The notes beneath the pieces were generated by a model. That model saw only the letters and a list, made by a program, of their open reading frames with translations, had not been told where the DNA came from and ran no database searches. 64,000 bases of DNA. Origin: an uncultured Verrucomicrobiota bacterium (GTDB lineage Bacteria > Verrucomicrobiota > Verrucomicrobiia > Verrucomicrobiales > Verrucomicrobiaceae). Position numbers and translations under genes: made by a program. Below are positions 24,201-32,646 of this stretch, piece after piece; the first letter of the stretch is position 1; each line of letters begins with the position of its first letter. The stretch lies in assembly GCA_903848465.1 (NCBI GenBank), contig CAINGK010000072.1, positions 62,001-126,000 of the forward strand, given 5' to 3'.

Positions 24201-25744
24201 TGTTCATGAAGTTTTTGTCTTTTGTGCCTGCTCTTTTCTCCAGAACTAAAGCCGCCAACCCGCCTGACCGACAGGCGGCGGAACTAAACGTGCGTGATGC
24301 TTCGGACATCGTCACCCTGAGCCTCATTTCGCATACAAACGCGGGCAAGACGACGCTCGCCCGCACACTGCTGCGCCAGGATGTGGGCGAGGTGCGGGAT
24401 GCACCGCATGTCACGCTGTTCAATGAATCGCACACCTTGCTGGAAACGGGCGGCTTCATGCTACGGCTGTGGGACACTCCAGGTTTCGGCGACAGCGCAC
24501 GACTGCTGAAGCGCTTGCAGCGTGAGCGCAGTCCGGTGCTGTGGTTTCTCTCGCAGACTTGGGACCGGATTACGGACCGGCCCTTGTGGTGCAGCCAGCA
24601 GGCGCTGAAAAATGTACGCGATGAGGCGGACGTGGTGCTCTATCTCGTCAATGCCGCCGAACCTCCTGAGGCGGCCGCTTACATCAAGCCTGAGATGGAG
24701 ATCCTTGGCTGGGTCGAAAAACCAGTGGTAGTGCTGTTGAATCAAACCGGTCTGCCGGGCAGTTCGACGATGGAAGCTGCGGAACTGGAATCCTGGCGCA
24801 CTCATCTACAGCAGTTTGAGATCGTGCGCGAAGTGCTGACGCTGGATGCCTTTGCCCGCTGCTGGGTGCAGGAAGACATCCTCATGGACTCACTGGCTCC
24901 CCTGATGCTGGGTTCCAAGATCCCGACATTTCAGCAGATCAAGCGTGCGTGGGCGCAGCGCAATGTGGAGGTGTTTCAGACCTCGGTGCGCCTCATCTCA
25001 GAACAGCTCACAGCAGCGCTGTTTGACGGCGTCGAGGTGCGCTCGGAAACGCTGCTGGAGCGCGTGGGCTGGCAGCGCGATGACTTGAACCGCGAGTACA
25101 ACGAGGCCCGGCAGAAACTGGCCACCCAGCTCGCTGACCGCACTGAGCGGACGACCAACAACCTGATCGAAGCCCATGGCCTGAAAGGTCAGGCGGGTCA
25201 CGAGATGAACGCGGTCGTGCGCGAGCATTTTCATCTGCCCCAGGCTGTATCAGAGAACATCTGGGGTGTGCTTGGCAGCTTCGCCGGTGGCGCGATGGGC
25301 GGACTCATCGCCGATCTCAAACTTGGCGGCATGACCTTTGGCGGCGGCGCGCTGCTGGGCGGCCTGGCCTCCGGCATCGGAGCTTATGCCTTGATCCGCA
25401 GCTACAATCTCGTGCGCGGCAGCGACCAGCGCCTAAGCTGGTCACGCGAGCATTTTCGTGAGCAGGTGAAGCTGGCCTTCCTCACCTACCTGGCCATCTG
25501 CCATTTTGGCCGTGGTCGCGGCGAGTGGAAGGAAAGCGCACAGCCTCAGCATTGGCAGGAGGTCGTGGATGCAGTGACAGATCTGCACGCGGATGCGCTG
25601 GATCTTCTGTGGAAATCCGGCGTGCAAAAAGACACCCAGCCCGCCACACTGTCCCGTCAGTCCCATCAACTCACCGGTGAATGCATGGTGGCGCTGCTGG
25701 AGCGGCTATATCCGGGGCTTGATGTGAGTTCGTGGCGTGCGTGA
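24200..25744 (+). CDS. GTPase with DUF3482, membrane-associating
   Basis: A 514-residue protein with an N-terminal TRAFAC GTPase domain: G1 SHTNAGKTTL (about 48-57), G3 DTPGFGD and an atypical G4, LLNQTG, in place of NKxD. The middle is helical. A strongly Gly-rich hydrophobic stretch (about 354-398, GSFAGGAMGG...GGGALLGGLASGIGA) could insert into a membrane as glycine-zipper hairpins. Together with the DUF2868 membrane protein it may form a membrane-remodelling or stress unit; no function is established. Its 3' end overlaps the shifted-frame continuation of the convergent diiron gene. Confidence 0.8.
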   Translation: MFMKFLSFVPALFSRTKAANPPDRQAAELNVRDASDIVTLSLISHTNAGKTTLARTLLRQDVGEVRDAPHVTLFNESHTLLETGGFMLRLWDTPGFGDSARLLKRLQRERSPVLWFLSQTWDRITDRPLWCSQQALKNVRDEADVVLYLVNAAEPPEAAAYIKPEMEILGWVEKPVVVLLNQTGLPGSSTMEAAELESWRTHLQQFEIVREVLTLDAFARCWVQEDILMDSLAPLMLGSKIPTFQQIKRAWAQRNVEVFQTSVRLISEQLTAALFDGVEVRSETLLERVGWQRDDLNREYNEARQKLATQLADRTERTTNNLIEAHGLKGQAGHEMNAVVREHFHLPQAVSENIWGVLGSFAGGAMGGLIADLKLGGMTFGGGALLGGLASGIGAYALIRSYNLVRGSDQRLSWSREHFREQVKLAFLTYLAICHFGRGRGEWKESAQPQHWQEVVDAVTDLHADALDLLWKSGVQKDTQPATLSRQSHQLTGECMVALLERLYPGLDVSSWRA

Positions 25745-25935
25745 GATTCGTCTTCGCCTAAACGTCTCTCCAGTCGTGATTGAAAGCTCTGCCAGCAGCG
25801 CACGGTGCGCGCGCGGAAGTCGGCGGGTGTAATGTTCAAACTGCGCAGACAGTCACGATGGTCCCAGGAGACGACGCAGGCAGTCGCGAGATGGATGGCC
25901 TGGAACTGCCAGCGCCAGAGGCGCTGCACAGCGGG
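25666..25935 (-). pseudogene. Shifted-frame C-terminal continuation of the diiron gene
   Basis: Downstream of a run of six C (minus strand; G at 25933-25938 on plus) the reading frame that continues the diiron protein naturally is the neighbouring one. It encodes a Trp-rich segment (AVQRLWRWQFQ, then CVVSWDHRDCLRSLNITP) and stops at 25666. Adding one base to the run joins it to the upstream ORF. It overlaps the convergent GTPase gene by 79 bases. Confidence 0.55.
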
Positions 25936-26471
25936 GGGAATGTCTTGAGGCGTTCGAACAAAAAGTCGCGTTGGAAGGAGAGATGGCCCATCTCATCGCG
26001 CAGGATTTTTTTGGCGACGGTCTGGACGACGGGATCGCTGCAACGCAGTGAGAGCAAACCGAAATAGACTTCAGCAATGAGTTCCGCAGTGAGGAGCACC
26101 TGGATGTTGAACTCAAGGTTCACGAGATCGCGCATCCAGCGGAAGATGGAGTTGGTCCATTGCTTCTGCCGCAAAGTGCCGCGTAGATGGGTGACGGTGC
26201 GCGCCAGCAGCGAGGCGTGGCTTTGCTCCTCAGCAACGAAGAGATCGACGGCACGCTGATAGCCCTTCAGATTTTCCAGCGAAGCGATGCTGCGTGTGTA
26301 GCGGCGCAAGCGCGTGCCACCTCCGCTTTCGCCCAGTTGGAAGATGGCGATGGAGCGGGCAAGGGCGGTGCGAACGTGTTCGGGCAAATCGCATACGGTG
26401 CCCGGCAGTGGCAGCTCGTGATTGAGGCGGGTGTTGGCTTCGAAGTGGTTGATCCAATGTTGAGTATTCAT
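25836..26471 (-). CDS. Ferritin-like diiron protein, apparently frameshifted near its C-terminus
   Basis: As read, 211 residues. Helical, with diiron ligands spaced as in ferritin-like oxygenases: Glu48, Glu82-x2-His85, Glu130 and Glu160-x2-His163. After residue 179 (KTFPP) the sequence becomes low-complexity Ser/Pro/Gly, while the adjacent frame holds a plausible helical continuation, so the intact protein is probably about 268 residues. AurF-like N-oxygenases and MiaE-like hydroxylases share this ligand pattern; I cannot choose between them. It begins 16 bases after the ispH stop and is probably co-transcribed. The leader is CCCCAACCCAACACC. Confidence 0.65.
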   Translation of the reverse strand: MNTQHWINHFEANTRLNHELPLPGTVCDLPEHVRTALARSIAIFQLGESGGGTRLRRYTRSIASLENLKGYQRAVDLFVAEEQSHASLLARTVTHLRGTLRQKQWTNSIFRWMRDLVNLEFNIQVLLTAELIAEVYFGLLSLRCSDPVVQTVAKKILRDEMGHLSFQRDFLFERLKTFPPLCSASGAGSSRPSISRLPASSPGTIVTVCAV

Positions 26472-26487
26472 GGTGTTGGGTTGGGGG

Positions 26488-27384
26488 TTAGGCGGCGTGG
26501 AGCATGGAGCGGAGGAATTCGTGGACAGGAGTGCTGCGCAGCTCGGCAGCGATCTGGCGGAGGCGCTGCATCACGGCATCGACCGTTTCATCCAACGTGG
26601 AGGTGCCGGCGGTGACACCCACGTTGCGAGCATCGCAAAACCAGGCGGGTTCCAGTTCGCTAGCTTGTTCGATTTGGATCGTGGGTAGGCCGTGCGCGGC
26701 GGCTTTTTGCACGAGTTGACGTGTGTTGTTGCTGTTGCGCCCGCCGATGACGACGATGTGATCGCAGTCACGCAGCAGATCATCGAGTGCCGTCTGGCGT
26801 TGCTTGGTGGGATGGCAGATCGTGTCAATGAAACGTACTTCGGAGCTGCGATGGCGCTGTTTGATCGCATCCACCAGCCACAGGGTGAGATCGACCGGCT
26901 GCGTCGTTTGTGAGACGATACCGAGCCGTGGATGAGCGGGGACGTGATCGACATCGGCCTCATTCAGCACGACGACGGCGGAGGGAAAATCGCCAATGAG
27001 TCCGCGAACTTCAACATGCTGGCTCTGGCCGATGACGACAGGTTGGTAGCCTTCGCTCACCAGCATGGCGAGTGCCTGATGTGCTTTTTTGACCAGGGGA
27101 CAGGTGGTGTCGATGACCGTGTGGCCCGCGCTTTGCCAGGCCATGCGATGCTGGTCGGAGGCACCGTGGGCAGTGATGGCGACCTGTTGCGTGTGGGCGC
27201 TGTGCAAATCATCGAGATCACCGCGCTGCGCGCCGAGGGTGGCGAGATGGCGGTCCACCAGCGGATTGTGCACGAGTTGGCCGAGAATGGTGAGCGGGGC
27301 GCGCTGGGCCGCTGAGTGGGTGGTGCGCAGGGCGTCGCGGACGCCGAAGCACATGCCGTGATGTTGAGCGAGGATGATGTTCAT
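26488..27384 (-). CDS. ispH: 4-hydroxy-3-methylbut-2-enyl diphosphate reductase
   Basis: Last step of the MEP isoprenoid pathway: reduces HMBPP to IPP and DMAPP with a [4Fe-4S] cluster. The 298 residues have the three cluster cysteines Cys12 (GMCFGVRDA), Cys95 (DTTCPLV) and Cys190 (DTICHPT), plus the AHG and GGRNSNNT substrate blocks. ATG 27384 is chosen because the CFGV motif sits near residue 12 in the family; an upstream start adds eight residues. A palindrome shared with the regulator's promoter lies 12-26 bases upstream. ispD of the same pathway is at 62.9 kb. Confidence 0.95.
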   Translation of the reverse strand: MNIILAQHHGMCFGVRDALRTTHSAAQRAPLTILGQLVHNPLVDRHLATLGAQRGDLDDLHSAHTQQVAITAHGASDQHRMAWQSAGHTVIDTTCPLVKKAHQALAMLVSEGYQPVVIGQSQHVEVRGLIGDFPSAVVVLNEADVDHVPAHPRLGIVSQTTQPVDLTLWLVDAIKQRHRSSEVRFIDTICHPTKQRQTALDDLLRDCDHIVVIGGRNSNNTRQLVQKAAAHGLPTIQIEQASELEPAWFCDARNVGVTAGTSTLDETVDAVMQRLRQIAAELRSTPVHEFLRSMLHAA

Positions 27385-27395
27385 GGTGTTGTTAG

Positions 27396-27410
27396 CTTTG
27401 TGTGGCAAAG
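27396..27410. promoter_or_regulatory. Palindromic operator copy upstream of ispH
   Basis: CTTTG-tgtgg-CAAAG, the same core as the two palindromes upstream of the membrane-protein/regulator operon. It sits in the 48-base gap between the winged-helix regulator's stop and the ispH start. Confidence 0.5.
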
Positions 27411-27432
27411 TGAGTTGATAAAAAACTGCGGT

Positions 27433-27735
27433 TTAGGTCTGTTGGGCGGCTTTGACGATCTCGCCGAGGACTTCGACGTACTCTTTGAAGGCTTTGCACC
27501 CTTCTGGCGTGAGCTCATAGCTGGTGCGCGGGCGGGTGCCGGAGTCATCGCGGGTTTCTTTGATATAACCCGCAGTGCCGAGGGTGCGGAGGTGGGAGAT
27601 GAGATTGCCGTCGCTCATGCTGAGTTCTGCCTTGAGATCCTGAAAGGCCCATTCGCCCCGCGTGGAGAGCAGCGTCATGATGGAAAGACGGCCCTTTTCG
27701 TGAATGAGCTTGTCGATTTGATCGAAGTCGATCAT
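27433..27735 (-). CDS. Winged-helix transcriptional regulator (HTH_34-like)
   Basis: A 100-residue one-domain DNA-binding protein. The pattern LIHEKGRLSIMTLLSTRGEW, then LSMSDGNLISHLRTLGTAGYI (recognition helix) and RPRTSYELTPEGCKAFKEYV (wing and last helix) is that of the HTH_34/MarR-ArsR-like family. Its ATG overlaps the membrane-protein stop by one base (TGATG). Such small regulators often sit in an operon with a membrane protein and repress it. Three related palindromes nearby are candidate binding sites. Confidence 0.88.
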   Translation of the reverse strand: MIDFDQIDKLIHEKGRLSIMTLLSTRGEWAFQDLKAELSMSDGNLISHLRTLGTAGYIKETRDDSGTRPRTSYELTPEGCKAFKEYVEVLGEIVKAAQQT

Positions 27736-28388
27736 CACGGCTGCACCTCCGCAGGTTGGGCGCTGAGGAACACCGCCAGGGCATAAACGACATGCAGCAG
27801 GCCGAAGGTGAGACCCATGACGAGAGACGCGGGGCCAAGGTCGCTGGCGAGCAGCCGCACATCGCTGCAAGCGGCCCAGGCAAAGAAGCTCAGCAGACCC
27901 GTGATCACAAAAGCCCAGCCAAGGCGGACCAAAGAGCGTGGCGAAAAGCTGGCGGTGCTGAGCAGGGCCAGGCCGTAGCACAGCGCCCAGATGAGCGCGG
28001 CGAGCGTGAGATTGTGCAGGAACACGACCAACCCAATGCCGACACTGCCGCCGACAAGCATCGGCGGAACAAAAGCTCGCAGCGCCATGCGCATGCCTGC
28101 GGAGACAAAAGGCTGGTTGCGGCGTCGGGCTTCTTTGGCAAGAAGGAAGACATTCAAGGTCGAGGCGATGGCGAGGATGATGAGCCAAGTTTCCAGAAAG
28201 CACCTGTCACACATCACGGCATCGCCTTGATTCTTCAGGGCATGCCACACCGGCCACCCTGAGGCCACAAGCGCAAGGACACCGCCGGTGAGTGCTGCAG
28301 GGGCGGAAACGGCGCGGTAGATATGCGCCTTTTCCATCAGGGAACGGATGATGCGGAGATTCTCCAAAGCGGCTTCAGTCGTGCTCAT
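27735..28388 (-). CDS. Hypothetical membrane protein co-encoded with regulator
   Basis: A 217-residue protein starting MSTTEAALENLRIIRSLMEKA, a soluble helix of about 30 residues, followed by about six membrane helices. No transporter or enzyme motif is visible. The start at 28388 lies directly beside two palindromes. Upstream in-frame starts would run through those palindromes and are unlikely. It is translationally coupled to the winged-helix regulator. The pair resembles the membrane protein plus HTH_34 regulator units seen in many bacteria, with unknown function. Confidence 0.7.
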   Translation of the reverse strand: MSTTEAALENLRIIRSLMEKAHIYRAVSAPAALTGGVLALVASGWPVWHALKNQGDAVMCDRCFLETWLIILAIASTLNVFLLAKEARRRNQPFVSAGMRMALRAFVPPMLVGGSVGIGLVVFLHNLTLAALIWALCYGLALLSTASFSPRSLVRLGWAFVITGLLSFFAWAACSDVRLLASDLGPASLVMGLTFGLLHVVYALAVFLSAQPAEVQP

Positions 28389-28394
28389 GCGAGT

Positions 28395-28446
28395 CACTTT
28401 GCGCGCCAAAGTGAATACTGCAAGTAAAAACTTTGTGGCGCAAAGT
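28395..28446. promoter_or_regulatory. Two tandem palindromic operators
   Basis: Palindrome 1 is CACTTTG-cgcgc-CAAAGTG (28395-28413), perfect in all seven paired positions. Palindrome 2 is ACTTTG-tggcg-CAAAGT (28430-28446, arms 28430-28435 and 28441-28446). Their centres are 34 bases apart, about three helical turns, so two dimers could bind on one face. They lie immediately upstream of the membrane-protein/regulator operon and in front of the divergent CAP-domain gene. Confidence 0.65.
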
Positions 28447-28513
28447 GATGATTCTCGCGTCTCAGAATGAAACAAACTTGGCAGAACAATATAATTACCA
28501 TAAGTTAACAGAG

Positions 28514-29650
28514 GTGAATCATTCCGCGCCAGTCTTGTGCCTACTTCCCCCTCGCCCCTGGCGAAGGTGGTGCAAGGCGATGCTCACTGCGGCCATGCTG
28601 CTGCCTAGCTTGGCCAGCGGGGATGACCCGACGGCAGACCAGCAGTACATGCTGGAATTGATCAATCAGTTCCGTGCTGATCCGCAGGGGGAACTGGCCA
28701 ATCTTGTCAATTTTTCTTCTCCAGGAGTGTGGGCTGCCACCAAGTCAAACGATCCCAGCATTGCCTATGCGCTGAACTATTTCGGCGTGAGCGCATCAGA
28801 CTTGGCGGCGCAGTTTGCCAGCCTGACAGCCGCCCCTCCGCTGGCATGGAACAGCGCCTTGAATAACTCGGCCACCAGCTATTCCAATCTGATGATCACT
28901 GCCGATCAGAAATCACACACGCTGGACGGCCAGACGCTTGATCAGCGCATCGTGAACGGCGGCTATAGCGCCAACTGGCTACAAGTTGGGGCCAACCTGT
29001 TTGCCACCGCGCAGTCGCCCTTGCAAGCCCATGCCGCATTCGTAATTGATTGGGGCAGTGGCAGCGGCACGGTGAATGGCATTCAGAGTCCGGCAGGACA
29101 TCGTAATCTGCTGCTGAATGCGGGGATGAAGGAAATTGGCATCGGTTTTCAGTCAATCGCCATACCAAACACCAATGTTAACGCCACCGGTCCGCTCGTC
29201 GTCACCGAGCACCTGGCCTCGCAGTTTCGGTATGACGGCACCAACTACATTTCAGACGCCATTCTGACGGGGTCCGTGTTTCAGGAAAGCATTGTGATGG
29301 ATGCCTTTTACGCGCCGGGGGAGGGACTGGCAGGGAAGGAGATCGATGTTTACAACAATGCTACCGGCATCCTGGTGGCCAGCGGCTTCAGCAACAGCGC
29401 TGGCGGTTTTAACATTTCACTCACCGGCCTCACCAACGGTATCGTCTATCGTGTCGATGCTCCCGGCCTGGGGCTGGCTGACCAGACCTTCACCCTGAAC
29501 GAGCACACGGACAACTACGGTGTGCCGGTGATGGTATATGACAATGTCTATGAGTCGTTCATGGTCGTACCAGAGCCGGGCAGTCTGTTGCTTTGCCTGG
29601 TAGCCATCCTGCCATTGCTTGGGTTCCGCTCACGTCATCTTTTTTGCTGA
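28514..29650 (+). CDS. Exported CAP/SCP-domain protein with PEP-CTERM sorting signal
   Basis: Residues about 40-200 resemble the cysteine-rich secretory protein/CAP fold found in many bacterial extracellular proteins (MLELINQFRADP start, GHRNLLLNAGMKEIGIG core). A beta-rich domain follows. The last 27 residues, VPEPGSLLLCLVAILPLLGF then RSR, are a PEP-CTERM signal for exosortase-dependent surface sorting. The start is uncertain: GTG 28514 gives a good signal peptide (basic RPWRRWCK then a hydrophobic core); ATG 28448 abuts operator 2, and ATG 28580 gives too short a signal. Confidence 0.8.
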   Translation: MNHSAPVLCLLPPRPWRRWCKAMLTAAMLLPSLASGDDPTADQQYMLELINQFRADPQGELANLVNFSSPGVWAATKSNDPSIAYALNYFGVSASDLAAQFASLTAAPPLAWNSALNNSATSYSNLMITADQKSHTLDGQTLDQRIVNGGYSANWLQVGANLFATAQSPLQAHAAFVIDWGSGSGTVNGIQSPAGHRNLLLNAGMKEIGIGFQSIAIPNTNVNATGPLVVTEHLASQFRYDGTNYISDAILTGSVFQESIVMDAFYAPGEGLAGKEIDVYNNATGILVASGFSNSAGGFNISLTGLTNGIVYRVDAPGLGLADQTFTLNEHTDNYGVPVMVYDNVYESFMVVPEPGSLLLCLVAILPLLGFRSRHLFC

Positions 29651-29656
29651 TTCATT

Positions 29657-30709
29657 ATGAAATCCATCATCCTGCTGCTGCTGTCCATCACCTCCATTCT
29701 GGCTCAGACTCCGGCCTCACCGCTGACCACGGAAATCCGCTCGATCATTGATGAATACGAAAATTCGGTACGCGCCAACACGCAGAAACTCATGGCTGCT
29801 GCGACCGAGGAAGAGAAAAACAAATTTCGCGCCAGCATTCCCAGCGCTGGCCCTTACGCCACGAAGATGATGAAGCTGGTGCAAGCAAATCTTGAGCAGC
29901 CGGATGTGGTGAAAGGGTTGAACTGGTTGGTGATCGGCGCAGCGAGTTTCCCCGAAGGCCAGGAGGCGCTGAAGATGCTCGGCTCCACCTTCGCAGACCG
30001 TGCGGGCATCGCCGAAGCGGTGAAGCAGCTCGAATACCATGGCCTGCCAGCCGAGCCGGTGCTCAAGGCCGTGATTGAGAAGAACAAGAACCGCGAGGAA
30101 AGAGCTGCCGCATTCTATGCCTTGGGCGCCATCCATTTCAAAAACTTCGATGCCTCGGCCGACCGCGCTTCCGCCTCCGCTTCAAAACTCAAGGCGCTCG
30201 AATGCTTTCAGCAGCTCTACGCTGATTACGCCGACGTCACCGTCCAGGGCTTCAAGCTGTCTGACATCGCCGCTAAAATGCTGTTTGAGATGACCAACCT
30301 TCAGGTGGGCTGTGAAGCCCCGGAGATCGAAGGCAAGGACGCGGACGGTGTGAACTTCAAGCTCAGCGACTATCGCGGCAAATACGTCATCGTCATCTTC
30401 TGGGGCGGCTGGTGTCATGCCTGCCACGGCACCCTGCCGCTGATGAACCAGGCCGCCGCACAGCTCAAAGACAAGAACGCCGTTGTGATCGGCGTGAACA
30501 CCGACGTTGAGACTGAGTCCAAAAAAGCGCTCTCAGATTACCAGGTCAGCTTTCGCAACGTGCTCGACAACACCAGCAGCGGCCCCAACACCTCCCTCTA
30601 CAACCTGCGCAACTTTCCCACCCTCTATCTCATCGACCCCAAGGGCGTGATTGCGATCAAGAACGGGTCGCTGGATGCGATGGTGGCGCAGATCACCGCC
30701 GCAAAATAG
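29657..30709 (+). CDS. TlpA-like thioredoxin-fold protein
   Basis: A 350-residue exported protein (signal peptide about 1-17, cleaved after ILAQ). Residues about 20-205 are helical with TPR-like character; about 212-350 form an AhpC/TSA-TlpA thioredoxin domain with redox motif Trp-Cys-His-Ala-Cys in FWGGWCHACHGTLPLM and the cis-proline segment NFPTLYLID. It probably works as a periplasmic thiol-disulfide reductase. It starts 6 bases after the CAP-domain stop, so the two are probably one transcript. Confidence 0.82.
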   Translation: MKSIILLLLSITSILAQTPASPLTTEIRSIIDEYENSVRANTQKLMAAATEEEKNKFRASIPSAGPYATKMMKLVQANLEQPDVVKGLNWLVIGAASFPEGQEALKMLGSTFADRAGIAEAVKQLEYHGLPAEPVLKAVIEKNKNREERAAAFYALGAIHFKNFDASADRASASASKLKALECFQQLYADYADVTVQGFKLSDIAAKMLFEMTNLQVGCEAPEIEGKDADGVNFKLSDYRGKYVIVIFWGGWCHACHGTLPLMNQAAAQLKDKNAVVIGVNTDVETESKKALSDYQVSFRNVLDNTSSGPNTSLYNLRNFPTLYLIDPKGVIAIKNGSLDAMVAQITAAK

Positions 30710-30806
30710 TCAGCGAGCAGGCGGGACAGCTCTCATGGAAAGTCTTTGGCGGAGGGTTGTGACCCTGACTTTTTGGCTCTCCGAATGGTTTAGATGTATT
30801 AAAAAC

Positions 30807-30843
30807 TTGCCATTTCTGTGAAATACCATAATTATGAGGTATT
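30807..30843 (+). promoter_or_regulatory. Candidate promoter with overlapping palindrome for the gsp operon
   Basis: In an AT-rich patch, TTGCCA (30807-30812) is followed by CATAAT (30827-30832, spacing 14) or TAATTA (30829-30834, spacing 16). Overlapping it is the inverted repeat AATACC (30822-30827) and GGTATT (30838-30843), which encloses the self-complementary ATAATTAT. A protein bound here would cover the -10 region. It precedes ten genes in one direction. The remaining 124-base gap has nothing else clear. Confidence 0.4.
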
Positions 30844-30872
30844 ATAAGGGCGTATTTAGGCTCTCAGTTCTC

Positions 30873-32642
30873 ATGCTTCCACTCATCGATCAGATCCTCA
30901 AAGACTCGGGTTGTGCCGATCTTCCTGCTGTGCGGCAGGCGGTGGAGGAGGCGTGTTTCAATCAAACGTCCTTTGTGGATGCGGTGCTGGATTGTGAAGG
31001 CGTGCGTGAGCGCGATTTCCTGACCGCACTGGCCACCACACTGCGCCTGCCATGGTGGGAACCGAAGGATGAAGACCAGCCGACCGAGCAGGGGATGCGC
31101 CGCATGCTGCCGGCGGAGATCGCCCTGCGTCATCGATTGCTGCCCGTGTTTACCGAAGAAACGAAAAACGATGACGGCTCTGAGACAGAGCGCACGCTGC
31201 ACATCGCCACGTTTGATCCTCTAAGCCTCGTGGCGCATCAACGTGTAGCTGCGAGCCTGTCGATGCCGGTGGTCTGGCATGTGGGGCAGCGCACTCGCAT
31301 TGTCGAAGGTCTGCAAAAGCTCTACGGTCTCGGCGCGGATACGTTTGAAAAGATCCTGCGCGGTCGTGCCGACTGGGGTGCGGAAGATTTGCGCGATGAA
31401 GTAACCGTGCTCGATGAACCCGAGGACGAAGAGGCCTCAGTGGTGCGCTTTGTGAATCAAATCATCCGCCGTGGTCTTGAGCAGCGCGCCACGGACATCC
31501 ACGTCGAGCCGCAGCAGGATCGCTTGCGCATTCGCTATCGCATCGATGGTCGTCTCGAAGAACTGCCCGTACCGGAGAACATTAAATCATTGCAGGCTTC
31601 CGTAATTGCTCGCCTCAAGATCATGGCGCGTCTCGACATCGCCGAGAAGCGTCTGCCGCAGGATGGCCGCATCGGTCTCGAACTCGACGGCCTCTCCATC
31701 GACGTGCGTGTGGCCACCATTCCATCCGTCGAAGGCGAAAGCATCAGCCTGCGTCTGCTCGCGCAGCAGCAGGTCACCGTGAACCGTCTTGGCCTGACCG
31801 ACAGCATTCGTCCTGTGGTGGATGAACTGCTGAAACTCCCCAACGGCATCATCCTCATCACCGGTCCCACCGGCAGCGGCAAATCGACCACGCTGTACGC
31901 CTTTCTGACCGATCTCAATCAGACGCATCGACGCATCGTCACCATCGAAGATCCGGTGGAGTACAAAATGCCCGGTATCGTGCAGATCGCCGTGAAGCCC
32001 GAGATCGGCCTCACCTTCGGTGCCGGACTGCGCAGCATTCTGCGCGGTGATCCCAACGTGGTGATGATCGGGGAAATGCGCGACCTCGAGACCACCGAGA
32101 TCGCCGTGCGCGCGGCTCTCACCGGCCATCTCGTCTTCAGCACGCTCCACACAAACGACGCCATCGGCGGCATCACACGTCTCATCGACATGGGCGTGGA
32201 GCCCTTCCTCGTTTCCAGCGCTGTGCGTGCCTTCTTCGCCCAGCGTCTTGTGCGCAAACTCTGCCCGGTGTGCAAAATACCCACGCAGGTGGATGAGAGT
32301 TATCTCAAGTCGATCGGCTTTCCGTCCCACCTCTCCGGTAAGATCATGCGTGGCGTGGGTTGTGAAGCCTGCCGTGGCAGCGGCTTCCAGGGCCGTCTCT
32401 CCATCTATGAGGTCTGCCTCGTCACCCACGCACTGCAGCATCTCATCAACAGCCGCGCGCATCCCGCTGAGTTTCACAAACAGGCGCTCAAGGACGGTTA
32501 CATCCCCATGCGCGGCTACGGCTTTCAAAAAGTACTCAGTGGCGAAACCACCATCGAAGAAGTCCTCAGCGTCACCGCCGCCAGCGACCGCAATCACGCG
32601 CCGCAAACGACCACCATGCCTTCCACTCGCTTAGCCGCCTAA
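30873..32642 (+). CDS. gspE: Type II secretion ATPase GspE
   Basis: Hexameric cytoplasmic ATPase that drives pseudopilus assembly. From ATG 30873 it has 589 residues: an N1E-like domain (about 1-150), the N2E domain, Walker A GPTGSGKST (331-338), Asp box and Walker B region (VVMIGEMRDLETTEIA), and a zinc site with CPVC and CEAC pairs (about 465-510). ATG 30834 is an alternative start, but it lies inside the likely promoter palindrome. It leads a ten-gene operon and ends 4 bases before gspF. Confidence 0.93.
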   Translation: MLPLIDQILKDSGCADLPAVRQAVEEACFNQTSFVDAVLDCEGVRERDFLTALATTLRLPWWEPKDEDQPTEQGMRRMLPAEIALRHRLLPVFTEETKNDDGSETERTLHIATFDPLSLVAHQRVAASLSMPVVWHVGQRTRIVEGLQKLYGLGADTFEKILRGRADWGAEDLRDEVTVLDEPEDEEASVVRFVNQIIRRGLEQRATDIHVEPQQDRLRIRYRIDGRLEELPVPENIKSLQASVIARLKIMARLDIAEKRLPQDGRIGLELDGLSIDVRVATIPSVEGESISLRLLAQQQVTVNRLGLTDSIRPVVDELLKLPNGIILITGPTGSGKSTTLYAFLTDLNQTHRRIVTIEDPVEYKMPGIVQIAVKPEIGLTFGAGLRSILRGDPNVVMIGEMRDLETTEIAVRAALTGHLVFSTLHTNDAIGGITRLIDMGVEPFLVSSAVRAFFAQRLVRKLCPVCKIPTQVDESYLKSIGFPSHLSGKIMRGVGCEACRGSGFQGRLSIYEVCLVTHALQHLINSRAHPAEFHKQALKDGYIPMRGYGFQKVLSGETTIEEVLSVTAASDRNHAPQTTTMPSTRLAA

Positions 32643-32646
32643 ACCC

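Noticed and set aside
27433..28203. A 256-codon reading that joins the regulator to an upstream stretch
   Set aside because: Its first 156 codons are out of frame with the six-helix membrane protein; ATG 27735 with the TGATG overlap gives a complete 100-residue regulator.
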